DNA of 6,128 nucleotides from Clostridia bacterium (GCA_017614275.1 JAGACE010000037.1:1-6128), one strand, 5' to 3'. Shown: positions 1 through 5,392, numbered from the stretch's first letter. Notes: generated from the letters alone by a model not told the origin. Numbers and translations: made by a program.

Positions 1-225
1 CACGCCGTCCGAGCCGTACCCGTGGACACAGAGCAGGATCCGCTGCTCGTTGCCTGCTTTCCAGAGCTGCGCCGCCAGGGTCACATCATCGTACGCCACC
101 GCTTTGAACGTGGCGTCCGGTTTGATCTCGAACTTCTGACCGGGAACAGAAAGAGAACCCCATTCCACCTTGTTGGAACAGAATTCCCGAAAATACTTGT
201 TTTCTTTGACTGCCGTGTTGGCCAT
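1..225 (-). CDS. Partial protein, N-terminus of a probable alpha/beta hydrolase
   Basis: The reading frame starts at the ATG at 225 and stays open to the window edge, giving 75 residues; the rest lies outside. The start is supported by AGGGAG (241-236), 10 nt upstream. Residues 1-60 contain no motif I recognise. The visible end reads RILLCVHGYGSDGV: a hydrophobic beta strand followed by His-Gly, which is what the strand and oxyanion-hole loop (HGxG-like) look like near the N-terminus of alpha/beta hydrolases such as esterases and lipases. The nucleophile elbow (GxSxG) and the Asp/His of the triad would lie beyond the edge, so the family call is an inference from one motif. No signal peptide is visible, suggesting a cytoplasmic protein. 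It lies 80 bp downstream of the histidine kinase gene in the same direction and is preceded by a candidate regulator site, so it may be a target of that two-component system. Confidence 0.55.
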   Translation of the reverse strand, partial: MANTAVKENKYFREFCSNKVEWGSLSVPGQKFEIKPDATFKAVAYDDVTLAAQLWKAGNEQRILLCVHGYGSDGV

Positions 226-240
226 GATTGTTCCACTCCC

Positions 241-251
241 TATATAATATA
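241..251 (-). promoter_or_regulatory. Candidate -10 region and overlapping ribosome binding site of the hydrolase-like gene
   Basis: On the minus strand an AT-only run (TATATTATATA) directly precedes the AGGGAG ribosome binding site. TATATT (251-246) or TATTAT (249-244) can serve as a -10 box. Either would give a leader of only about 15 nt before the ATG at 225. There is no good -35 box: TTACAC (267-262) lies 10-15 bp upstream, which is too close. A weak -35 is what an activator-dependent promoter would show, and a tandem repeat lies just upstream at 275-296. The exact transcription start cannot be read from the sequence. Confidence 0.45.
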
Positions 252-274
252 CTAGGGTGAAGTGTAACAGAGAA

Positions 275-296
275 ATCTAAACTGAATCGAAACTGA
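275..296 (-). repeat. 11-bp tandem direct repeat, possible response-regulator binding site
   Basis: On the minus strand TCAGTTTCGAT is followed immediately by TCAGTTTAGAT, identical at 10 of 11 positions. An 11-bp period, about one helical turn, is the known spacing of OmpR/PhoB-family half sites (for example the PhoB box), where two regulator monomers bind head to tail on one face. The repeat lies 23 bp upstream of the likely -10 of the hydrolase-like gene. It sits downstream of a gene pair encoding such a regulator and its kinase. What is seen is the repeat and its position; binding by the neighbouring regulator is an inference. Confidence 0.5.
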
Positions 297-305
297 CAGG
301 ACGTT

Positions 306-1385
306 TCACCCCGCCTTCGGCAGGGAGACCGTGAATACAGTGAGGCCGAACGTGGACGTGACAGAGATGGTCCCTTCGTGGAGTTCCACGATCCGTTTGC
401 AGATCGCCAGTCCGAGCCCGTTGCCCTCCGCCGCATGGGAGGGATCGACCTGATAGAATTTGTCGAAGATCCGCGGCAGATCCTTTTCCGGGATCTCCGT
501 GCCGATGTTGCGCACTTCCACACACACCATCTCTTCTTTCTCATAGGCGGAGACGGTGATCTTCCCGCCCTCCGGAGTGAATTTGACGGCGTTGTCCAGC
601 AGGTTCGTCCAGACCTCGGCCAGCACATCCGCGTTTCCGGACACGGTGTACTCCTGCAGAGCGACCGAGATGTCCTGGTTCTTTTCGGACCACTTCTTCT
701 CCAGCAGGAGCACGCAGTGGCGGATCTGTTCGGAGACGTTGAAGGTCGCGACGTCGGACAGGACGTCGAGGTTGTCCAGTTTGGACATATCCATGACGTT
801 CATCGCCATGGTGCTGAGACGGTCGCTCTCGGTCTCGATGATGTCGAGGTATTCCCTTCTCTGGTCGTCCGTCAGGTTCTCCTTTTTCAGGAGTTTGGCG
901 AAGCCGGAGATGGAGACGATCGGCGTCTTGAACTCGTGGGAAAAATCGCGGATGAAATCGGACCGCAGGACTTCATTGCGGCCGAGTTCCCTGGCCAGCG
1001 CGTTGAAGCTGTCCTCCAGTTCCGCGAACGGACGCAGCGGCCGCAGGACGGCGGGAATGCGGATGCGGGCCTCGAAGTTGCCCGCGGTCAGCTCTTTGAC
1101 CTGATCGATATAGGCCTCCAGGAGCCGCAGGGGCGCTCGCATGGCGGCCGTGGAGAGTCCGGTCCCGATGAGGACGGAAAACGACAGTGTGATGCCGAGG
1201 AGCCAGCGCGTGGACGCGTCCGTGATCTCCGGCAGTTTTTTGATGATGTTCAGTTTGCGCAGCAGGAAGACCCCGAGCAGGACCAGCAGAGAGCTGATGA
1301 CCAGGACGACCGCAACGATGATCGTAAAGAAGACGGACAGAAAGACATATTGTTTTCTGTTCTCCAGCCGCTCTTTGTCATTCAT
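306..1385 (-). CDS. Membrane sensor histidine kinase of a two-component system
   Basis: The protein is 359 aa. It senses an unknown signal at the membrane, autophosphorylates on His and passes the phosphate to the partner regulator encoded just upstream. An ATG at 1406 also opens this frame, but the one at 1385 has an ideal AAGGAGG (1400-1394) 8 nt upstream and is preferred. Residues 13-42 and 61-82 are membrane helices separated by only about 18 residues, so there is almost no extracellular sensor domain. A HAMP-like linker follows (about 83-137). The HisKA domain has DFSHEFKTP with the phospho-acceptor H150. The ATPase domain has the N box NLLDN (261-265), the F box FDKFY (307-311) and the G2 box GNGLGL (321-326). 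The G1 box is degenerate: NIGTE (293-297) instead of DxGxG. The gene overlaps the regulator gene by 8 bp. I see no terminator after its stop. The signal is unknown. Confidence 0.93.
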   Translation of the reverse strand: MNDKERLENRKQYVFLSVFFTIIVAVVLVISSLLVLLGVFLLRKLNIIKKLPEITDASTRWLLGITLSFSVLIGTGLSTAAMRAPLRLLEAYIDQVKELTAGNFEARIRIPAVLRPLRPFAELEDSFNALARELGRNEVLRSDFIRDFSHEFKTPIVSISGFAKLLKKENLTDDQRREYLDIIETESDRLSTMAMNVMDMSKLDNLDVLSDVATFNVSEQIRHCVLLLEKKWSEKNQDISVALQEYTVSGNADVLAEVWTNLLDNAVKFTPEGGKITVSAYEKEEMVCVEVRNIGTEIPEKDLPRIFDKFYQVDPSHAAEGNGLGLAICKRIVELHEGTISVTSTFGLTVFTVSLPKAG

Positions 1386-2079
1386 GGAGGGCACCTCCTT
1401 CGGCATTGTCCCGGACGACCGCTTTGTAGCCCAGTCCTCGGACGGACTGGATGGAGAATTCCTCCCAGTCGGCGAAATGTTTGCGCAGGCGGGAGATGTG
1501 GACCGTCACGGTCTCCCAGCCGGTCTCGCTGTCCTGCCCCCAGATCTCGTCCATGATCTGGATGCGGGTGAAGATCCGACCCGGCGAGGAGAGCAGCAGG
1601 TACAGCAGCTGGAACTCCTTCTGAGGCAGTTCCACCTCTTCCTCACCGCGGCGCACGGTCAGAGAGGACTCGTCCAGAACGACGTCCCCAAGAGTGATCT
1701 TTTTCTCCACGGAGATCTGATAGCGGCGGAGCAGCGCGCGGATGCGCAGGACCATCTCTTCCGGATCGATGGGTTTGGTCATATAGTCGTCGGAGCCGGC
1801 ACGCAGCCCCTGTTTCACATCGGAGGGAAGCGTTTTGGCGGAGACCATGAGGATCGGCAGCAAGGGGGCGTCCCGACGGAGCAGATCCGTCAGCTCATAG
1901 CCGTCCATCTCCGGCATCATGACATCCACGACCGCCAGGTGGACCGTCGTCTCTTCCATGCGGCGGAGGGCCTCCACGCCGTTCGAGGCCACGACCACGT
2001 CGTAGCCTTCGTCGGTCAGGATCTCCGAGAACAGTTTTCTGGTGTTTTTGTCGTCGTCGACGACCAGGATGCGGACCAT
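1378..2079 (-). CDS. OmpR/PhoB-family response regulator
   Basis: This is a 233-aa DNA-binding transcription regulator, the expected phosphorylation partner of the kinase gene that overlaps its end by 8 bp. The receiver domain (about 1-115) has the acidic pair D8/D9, the phospho-acceptor D52 in VVDVMMPEMDG, the switch residues S80 and Y99, and K102 in the TKP motif. A short linker leads to a C-terminal winged-helix domain (about 133-225) ending in the typical HISRLRKHF recognition-helix region and the SVRGLGYKAV wing. The length is standard for the family. An upstream in-frame ATG (2163) would add 28 residues of non-family sequence and lie upstream of the promoter. The ATG at 2079 has AAAGGAGG (2094-2087) 7 nt before it and starts exactly at the conserved VRILVVDDD strand. 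Target genes are unknown; the 11-bp repeat at 275-296 is a candidate site. Confidence 0.95.
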   Translation of the reverse strand: MVRILVVDDDKNTRKLFSEILTDEGYDVVVASNGVEALRRMEETTVHLAVVDVMMPEMDGYELTDLLRRDAPLLPILMVSAKTLPSDVKQGLRAGSDDYMTKPIDPEEMVLRIRALLRRYQISVEKKITLGDVVLDESSLTVRRGEEEVELPQKEFQLLYLLLSSPGRIFTRIQIMDEIWGQDSETGWETVTVHISRLRKHFADWEEFSIQSVRGLGYKAVVRDNAEGGALHE

Positions 2080-2110
2080 GAGTTCCCCTCCTTTGCGATG
2101 GATTGAAGAT

Positions 2111-2138
2111 ATTATAGCATATTTACATGTTCTGTCTC
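2111..2138 (-). promoter_or_regulatory. Extended -10 promoter of the two-component operon
   Basis: On the minus strand a perfect TATAAT (2116-2111) is preceded by TG one base upstream (TGCTATAAT, an extended -10). A -35-like GAGACA (2138-2133, four of six consensus bases) lies 16 bp further upstream. Transcription would start near 2104, leaving a short leader of about 25 nt that holds the ribosome binding site of the response regulator gene. The GAGACA box is part of the tRNA-derived repeat neighbourhood, but the promoter lies outside the repeat copies. Confidence 0.75.
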
Positions 2139-2147
2139 TCGCACGCA

Positions 2148-2191
2148 AAAAGCCGAACCCCAAAAAAGGTTACCGAAGAGACGGGACTTGA
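2148..2191 (-). repeat. Direct copy of the tRNA-Leu 3' end with terminator-arm remnant
   Basis: Positions 2177-2191 (plus strand AGAGACGGGACTTGA) repeat exactly the 15 nt at 2348-2362 inside the tRNA-Leu T-arm and acceptor stem, in the same orientation. Just beyond the copy, 2150-2161 reads AAAGCCGAACCCC, closely resembling the AAAGGCCGAACCC arm of the tRNA terminator (2309-2321). So tRNA end and terminator arm recur in the same order, as expected of a decayed duplication of the tRNA 3' region. The bases between them differ, and no second tRNA can fold here because the T-stem has no partner. Confidence 0.6.
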
Positions 2192-2302
2192 CGCGCTTTC
2201 GCGTTGCGAAATCGCACCGAGCTACTGCCGCAGCTCCACTCACTAAAGAGCCCACAGGGCTGTTTTCTTAACGCTCGTGCCTAAAGGTTCAAGTCCCGTC
2301 TC
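2178..2302. repeat. 125-bp element with 14-bp perfect terminal inverted repeats matching the tRNA-Leu 3' end
   Basis: GAGACGGGACTTGA (2178-2191) and TCAAGTCCCGTCTC (2289-2302) are perfect inverted repeats. Between them lie three further self-complementary segments: 2193-2202 with 2206-2215 (nine pairs and one mismatch around a GTT loop), 2219-2223 with 2232-2236 (GAGCT/AGCTC), and 2245-2253 with 2257-2265 (AGCCC-ACA-GGGCT plus flanking A/T pairs around one mismatch). The plus-strand side of the last hairpin is followed by TTTTCTT and looks like a weak terminator. The whole can fold as a closed multi-branch structure on either strand. No coding frame is credible. It could be a small non-autonomous mobile element, a tRNA-derived repeat or an RNA gene; the sequence alone does not decide. 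Confidence 0.6.
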
Positions 2303-2308
2303 AAAAGG

Positions 2309-2338
2309 AAAGGCCGAACCCATACGGGTTCGGCCTTT
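2309..2338 (-). terminator. Intrinsic terminator of the tRNA-Leu transcript
   Basis: A perfect 13-bp stem (AAAGGCCGAACCC pairing with GGGTTCGGCCTTT) encloses a 4-nt loop. On the minus strand the stem is followed by TTTCCTTTT. It begins 3 nt after the encoded CCA of the tRNA. The U-rich tract is interrupted by CC. The plus-strand side also ends in TTTCTT, so some activity in the other direction is possible. It may also end potABCD read-through transcripts. Confidence 0.85.
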
Positions 2339-2340
2339 CT

Positions 2341-2425
2341 TGGTGCGAGAGACGGGACTTGAACCCGTACGAATCACTCCACACGCCCCTCAAACGTGCG
2401 CGTCTGCCAATTCCGCCACTCTCGC
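2341..2425 (-). tRNA. tRNA-Leu, anticodon GAG
   Basis: The minus strand folds as a class II (long variable arm) tRNA of 85 nt including an encoded CCA (2343-2341). The acceptor stem GCGAGAG pairs fully with CTCTCGC and the discriminator base is A, as in leucine tRNAs. The D-stem is GCG/CGC with GG in the loop. The anticodon stem CACGT/GCGTG encloses TTGAGGG, giving anticodon GAG, which reads CUU and CUC. The variable arm is 13 nt and can form a small GGA/TTC hairpin with a GTGA loop. The T-arm is ACGGG-TTCAAGT-CCCGT. It has its own consensus promoter upstream and a terminator downstream. The T-arm/acceptor sequence is partly copied in the neighbouring repeat element. Confidence 0.97.
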
Positions 2426-2431
2426 GTGTTT

Positions 2432-2453
2432 CGCAGGCGTTGCATTGCCTGCG
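2432..2453 (-). other. Hairpin in the 5' leader of the tRNA-Leu precursor
   Basis: CGCAGGC and GCCTGCG form a 7-bp GC-rich stem with an 8-nt loop. It lies 7 nt upstream of the mature tRNA 5' end and within the predicted leader that starts near 2458. It would occupy nearly the whole leader RNA removed by RNase P. A role in precursor folding or processing is an inference; it could also be incidental. Confidence 0.5.
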
Positions 2454-2464
2454 CAACATGGATA

Positions 2465-2493
2465 ATTATAGTCAGTACCCCTGTTTTTGTCAA
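2465..2493 (-). promoter_or_regulatory. Consensus sigma-A promoter of tRNA-Leu
   Basis: On the minus strand TTGACA (2493-2488) and TATAAT (2470-2465) are both perfect consensus hexamers, separated by exactly 17 bp. Transcription would begin near 2458, about 33 nt before the mature tRNA. Such a strong match is typical of stable-RNA promoters. The -35 box starts 16 nt past the potD stop codon. Confidence 0.92.
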
Positions 2494-2505
2494 CCGAAAA
2501 CGGGG
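2478..2505 (-). other. Imperfect hairpin just after potD, overlapping the tRNA promoter
   Basis: Three nt after the potD stop codon, CCCC-GTTTT can pair with AAAAC-A-GGGG (nine pairs with one bulged A) around a 9-nt loop. No U-tract follows on the minus strand, so it is not a convincing intrinsic terminator. It could protect the 3' end of pot mRNA or do nothing. It contains the tRNA -35 box, so part of the complementarity may be fortuitous. Confidence 0.35.
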
Positions 2506-2508
2506 AAA

Positions 2509-3744
2509 TTAGTCGTAATATTTTTCCCTGTGTTTCCGCCTGGCAAAATGGTACACGCCGTAGACCGCGACCGCCGCCGCGTAGGCGATGAGACCGATGT
2601 AAACCGAGCGGTTCGAACTGCCGTCCACCTTCAGATCGGACCAGTAATTGCTCATCAGAGACTGGGTCTCGGAAGGCAGGTTGTGGAAGTACTGATAATT
2701 CTCGAACAGCGCCTCATCCGGATACAGGGTCGGATCGTCTTTGTAGGTGTAGGAATCCATCTTCAGGACTTCCGTGTTGGGCGTGGCGTAGGCGATGTAC
2801 TCGGCGTTCGCCAGAGCCACTTCCGGCTCCTCCATGAAGTTGATGTACAGCTCCGCAGCGCCTTTGTTTTTCGCGGTGGTCGGGATGCACATGGCGTCGA
2901 CGAAGATGTTGGCGCCCTCTTTCGGGAAAGCGACCGCCAGATCGTCGTTGTTCTCCGCCATCGTGAAATAGTCGCCCACATAGTACGGCGCCATGGCGGC
3001 GGCCCCGCTCTCCATGATGTTGTAGACCTCGTCCATCACGTATGAACGCACGATGGGCTTCTGTTCCAGGAGCTTGTCGTAGGCCTCCGCCCACCGGGCG
3101 GGATCGGTGTCGTTGTAATCCAGCCCCAGCAGGGACTGCGCGATGGCAAAGGCGTCCCGCGGATTGTTGAACATGAGGACCTGGCCTTCATACTGTTTGT
3201 CCCAGAGGACGGCCCAGCTGTCGGGGGTCTCTTTGACCAGTTTCTTGTTGTAGATGAGGGCCACATAGCCGACGTTGTACGCGACCGTGTACGCGTCGTT
3301 CGGATCGTAGTAGAGCCCCTTGTATTTCTCGTCGATGTAGCGGAAATTCGGAATGTTGGAATAGTCCAGTTCCAGGAGCAGATCCTCATCGATGAGCCGC
3401 TCGATCATGTAATCGGACGGGACGATCAGATCGTAGTTCGCGCCGCCGCTCTTCAGTTTCGCGTACAGGTCTTCGTTGGAGTCGAAGTTCGTGTAGTTGA
3501 CTTTGATGCCGGTGAGTTCCTCGAACTTCCGGTTGACGTCCAGGGAACCTTCTCCGCCGTCCGAGATGTATTCGCCCCAGTTGAAGACGTTGATCGTACT
3601 GCCCCGATACGGATTGTTCCGGTAGTAGTCCACGTTCTCGATGTTCGCCTCGCCCGGTGCGCTGCTGGGGACGGCGAAAGCCGTGACCGCAGCACTCAGC
3701 GACAGAAACAGGGCGGCGAGGAGGCAGGCCAGGAGTTTTCTCAT
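2509..3744 (-). CDS. potD: Spermidine/putrescine-binding protein PotD with C-terminal membrane anchor
   Basis: This 411-aa extracytoplasmic solute-binding protein would capture polyamine and deliver it to PotB/PotC. Residues 1-24 form a Sec signal peptide with a likely cleavage after AFA. There is no lipobox at the usual place; the only early Cys (C7) comes before the hydrophobic core. The mature part has PotD signatures: NVFNWGEYI (52-60), YDLIVPSDYMIERL (104-117), and VDAMCIPTTAKNKGAAELYINF (282-303), where D283 aligns, from memory, with the ligand-binding D257 of E. coli PotD and F281 replaces its W255. Residues 381-400 form a membrane helix followed by the basic tail ARRKHREKYYD, so the protein is probably held by its C-terminus. 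E. coli PotD is about 60 residues shorter and lacks this. The start ATG overlaps the potC stop (ATGA); upstream AGGTGG is close and modest. Polyamine specificity is inferred from family and operon; another polyamine or related cation is possible. Confidence 0.93.
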   Translation of the reverse strand: MRKLLACLLAALFLSLSAAVTAFAVPSSAPGEANIENVDYYRNNPYRGSTINVFNWGEYISDGGEGSLDVNRKFEELTGIKVNYTNFDSNEDLYAKLKSGGANYDLIVPSDYMIERLIDEDLLLELDYSNIPNFRYIDEKYKGLYYDPNDAYTVAYNVGYVALIYNKKLVKETPDSWAVLWDKQYEGQVLMFNNPRDAFAIAQSLLGLDYNDTDPARWAEAYDKLLEQKPIVRSYVMDEVYNIMESGAAAMAPYYVGDYFTMAENNDDLAVAFPKEGANIFVDAMCIPTTAKNKGAAELYINFMEEPEVALANAEYIAYATPNTEVLKMDSYTYKDDPTLYPDEALFENYQYFHNLPSETQSLMSNYWSDLKVDGSSNRSVYIGLIAYAAAVAVYGVYHFARRKHREKYYD

Positions 3745-4580
3745 GGCTCCACCTGCTTCCCGGACTTTCCCCTTCCCCCGTTCTCCGCCCGGTTCTGGAT
3801 GACGTTGAGGGCGATGAGCAGGAGCAGCATGACAAGGAAGATGAGCGTGGACAGCGCGTACATGTCAGGGGTCACGCGTTTCTTCGTCATGGAGTAGATG
3901 CGGATGGGCAGGGTCTGGAACTCAGGACCGCTGACGAAGTAGGAGATGACGAAGTCGTCAAGAGACAGCGTGAACGCCATGATGGCACCGGCGATGACGC
4001 CGGGTCGGATCTGCGGCAGCGTCACCTTGAAGAAGGCCTGGGAGGGCGTGCAGCCCAGGTCCTGGGCCGCCTCGGTCAGATATCCGTCCATCGCCCGGAA
4101 GCGCGGCAGGATGTTCAGGATGACATAGGGCAGCTGGAACGTGATGTGGGCGATGAGCATGGTGCCGAAGCCCAGGACGCCCTGACGGCGCATCAGCGTC
4201 CCCGCGAAGACGAACAGGAGCATCATGGAGATGCCCGTGACGATGTCCGGGTTCATCATGGGGATGTTCGTGGTGGTCAGAAGAGAGCTCTTGTACCAGC
4301 GGCTCCGCGTGTAGTTGATGCCGATGGCCGAGAACAGACCAAATACTGTGGAAAACGCGGCGGAGACCACCGCCAGCACCACTGTGTTGCGGAAGGCGGC
4401 GATGGTGGCGCCGTCCCGGAACAGCTCCGCATACCATTTCAGGGAGAAGCCCGACATGACACTGGTGCTGTTGGAAGAGTTGAAGGAGAAGACCATGAGT
4501 ACGACGATGGGCGCGTACAGCAGGATCATGAACAGGGTCAGATAGGCCTTCTCGAGCAGGCTCGTCTTGCGTCTCGTCAT
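3741..4580 (-). CDS. potC: Polyamine ABC transporter permease PotC
   Basis: This 279-aa inner-membrane permease is one of the two subunits forming the polyamine channel with PotB. It shows about six hydrophobic segments (near 12-33, 64-89, 110-128, 137-158, 194-216 and 241-262). The cytoplasmic EAA loop that docks on the ATPase lies at 170-200: EAAQDLGCTPSQAFFKVTLP, with the conserved EAA, the Gly and the terminal LP. The sequence LSLDDFVISYFVSGP (206-218) is typical of PotC. The frame is open further upstream to an ATG at 4631, but the ATG at 4580 is chosen because it overlaps the potB stop as ATGA, is preceded by GGAGGAGG (4598-4591) 10 nt upstream, and gives the family length. The C-terminus is a short basic cytoplasmic tail. 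The last 4 bp overlap potD, so the gene is translationally linked on both sides. Confidence 0.95.
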   Translation of the reverse strand: MTRRKTSLLEKAYLTLFMILLYAPIVVLMVFSFNSSNSTSVMSGFSLKWYAELFRDGATIAAFRNTVVLAVVSAAFSTVFGLFSAIGINYTRSRWYKSSLLTTTNIPMMNPDIVTGISMMLLFVFAGTLMRRQGVLGFGTMLIAHITFQLPYVILNILPRFRAMDGYLTEAAQDLGCTPSQAFFKVTLPQIRPGVIAGAIMAFTLSLDDFVISYFVSGPEFQTLPIRIYSMTKKRVTPDMYALSTLIFLVMLLLLIALNVIQNRAENGGRGKSGKQVEP

Positions 4581-5392
4581 ACGACCATCCCCTCCTCCGC
4601 GTCGCCGAAGCGGTTCATGACCCAGAGACACAGCAGGATGAAGATCATCAGGAGCAGGGAGATGGACGCGCCGAGGTGATAGTTGTAGGCGGTCTGGAAC
4701 TGCATCTCGATGACGTCACCGATCAGCGTATAGCGGCCGCCGCCCAGTTTCTGGGAGATATAGAAGGTGCTGACCGAGGGCACGAAGACCATGGTGACCC
4801 CGGAGATGATGCCGGGCTTGGTCAGCGGGATCATGACGTCCTTGAAGATCCGGAAGCCGTTGGCCCCCAGATCCCGCCCCGCCTCGATGTACCGGCGGTC
4901 GAGTTTCGTCATGGTGGTGTACAGCGGCAGGATCATGAACGGCACATAGTTGTAGACCATGCCGAAGATGACGGCTCCGCTGGTGTTGATCAGGTGGAGC
5001 GGATCCATCCCTAACGAGCGCAGGGCGTTGTTGATGATGCCCGTGTCCTCGAACAGGACCATGATGGCGTAGGTGCGCAGGATGAAGTTCATCCACATGG
5101 GGATCATGATCAGCATGACCAGCACGGTCTGCGTGCCGGCCTTCGTCTTGGAGAAGATGTAGGCCAGCGGATAGGCGGTCACCAGGCACAGGACGGTGGC
5201 GACCACGCCGAACCAGACCGAGCGCAGGATCGTGTCCGTGTACAGGCTCAGCTGGGTGATGTGCTGCAGGCTGAAATGGCCCGCGGCGTCGGTCAGCGCA
5301 TAATACGCCACGATGACCAGCGGGGCCAGGATGAAGACCGCCATCCAGAGGCCGTAGGGCGCTGTGATGGCGTTGTACGAGCGGTTATTCAT
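4577..5392 (-). CDS. potB: Polyamine ABC transporter permease PotB
   Basis: This 271-aa inner-membrane permease is the partner of PotC. Hydrophobic segments lie near 12-32, 58-80, 88-113, 138-160, 195-213 and 243-260. The EAA loop, which contacts PotA, is at 170-199: [20 protein letters not shown], with Ala-Ala replaced by Ala-Gly, a common variant. The stretch [16 protein letters not shown] (94-109) is characteristic of PotB. The frame extends upstream to an ATG at 5494, but that part lies inside potA and is low-complexity Arg/Ser/Thr. The ATG at 5392 has GGAGGT (5406-5401) 8 nt upstream and gives the family length. It overlaps the potA stop by 8 bp and the potC start by 4 bp, so the subunits are probably made in fixed proportion. 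Confidence 0.95.
   Translation of the reverse strand: MNNRSYNAITAPYGLWMAVFILAPLVIVAYYALTDAAGHFSLQHITQLSLYTDTILRSVWFGVVATVLCLVTAYPLAYIFSKTKAGTQTVLVMLIMIPMWMNFILRTYAIMVLFEDTGIINNALRSLGMDPLHLINTSGAVIFGMVYNYVPFMILPLYTTMTKLDRRYIEAGRDLGANGFRIFKDVMIPLTKPGIISGVTMVFVPSVSTFYISQKLGGGRYTLIGDVIEMQFQTAYNYHLGASISLLLMIFILLCLWVMNRFGDAEEGMVV

Noticed and set aside
226..305. Terminator between the histidine kinase and the hydrolase-like gene
   Set aside because: Only a weak 5-bp GAAAC/GTTTC pairing without a U-tract is present, so read-through from the kinase gene remains possible.
378..1556. Long plus-strand open frame of 392 codons opposite the histidine kinase
   Set aside because: It is a GC-driven shadow; the opposite frame has complete kinase motifs, while this one is rich in Arg/Asp/Gly and shows no domain or ribosome binding site.
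1141..2106. Plus-strand open frame of 321 codons opposite the kinase and response regulator
   Set aside because: It runs antisense over two genes with clear family motifs, spans their boundary and shows no recognisable domain.
2178..2302. A second, complete tRNA gene in the element
   Set aside because: Both tRNA-like 3' ends lack a pairing T-stem 5' strand (AAAGG or GCGCG against CCCGT), and no anticodon arm can be placed.
2178..2302. CRISPR array
   Set aside because: There are only two or three copies of a 14-17 nt motif, in mixed orientation and with one inside a tRNA; no regular repeat-spacer pattern.
2277..2465. Plus-strand 62-codon open frame across the tRNA and terminator
   Set aside because: It is the antisense of tRNA-Leu plus terminator; proteins read through antisense tRNAs are a known annotation artefact, and there is no ribosome binding site.
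4581..4631. N-terminal extension of PotC from an upstream ATG
   Set aside because: The extra 17 residues are read out of frame over the end of potB; the ATG at 4580 has a good ribosome binding site and forms the usual ATGA overlap.
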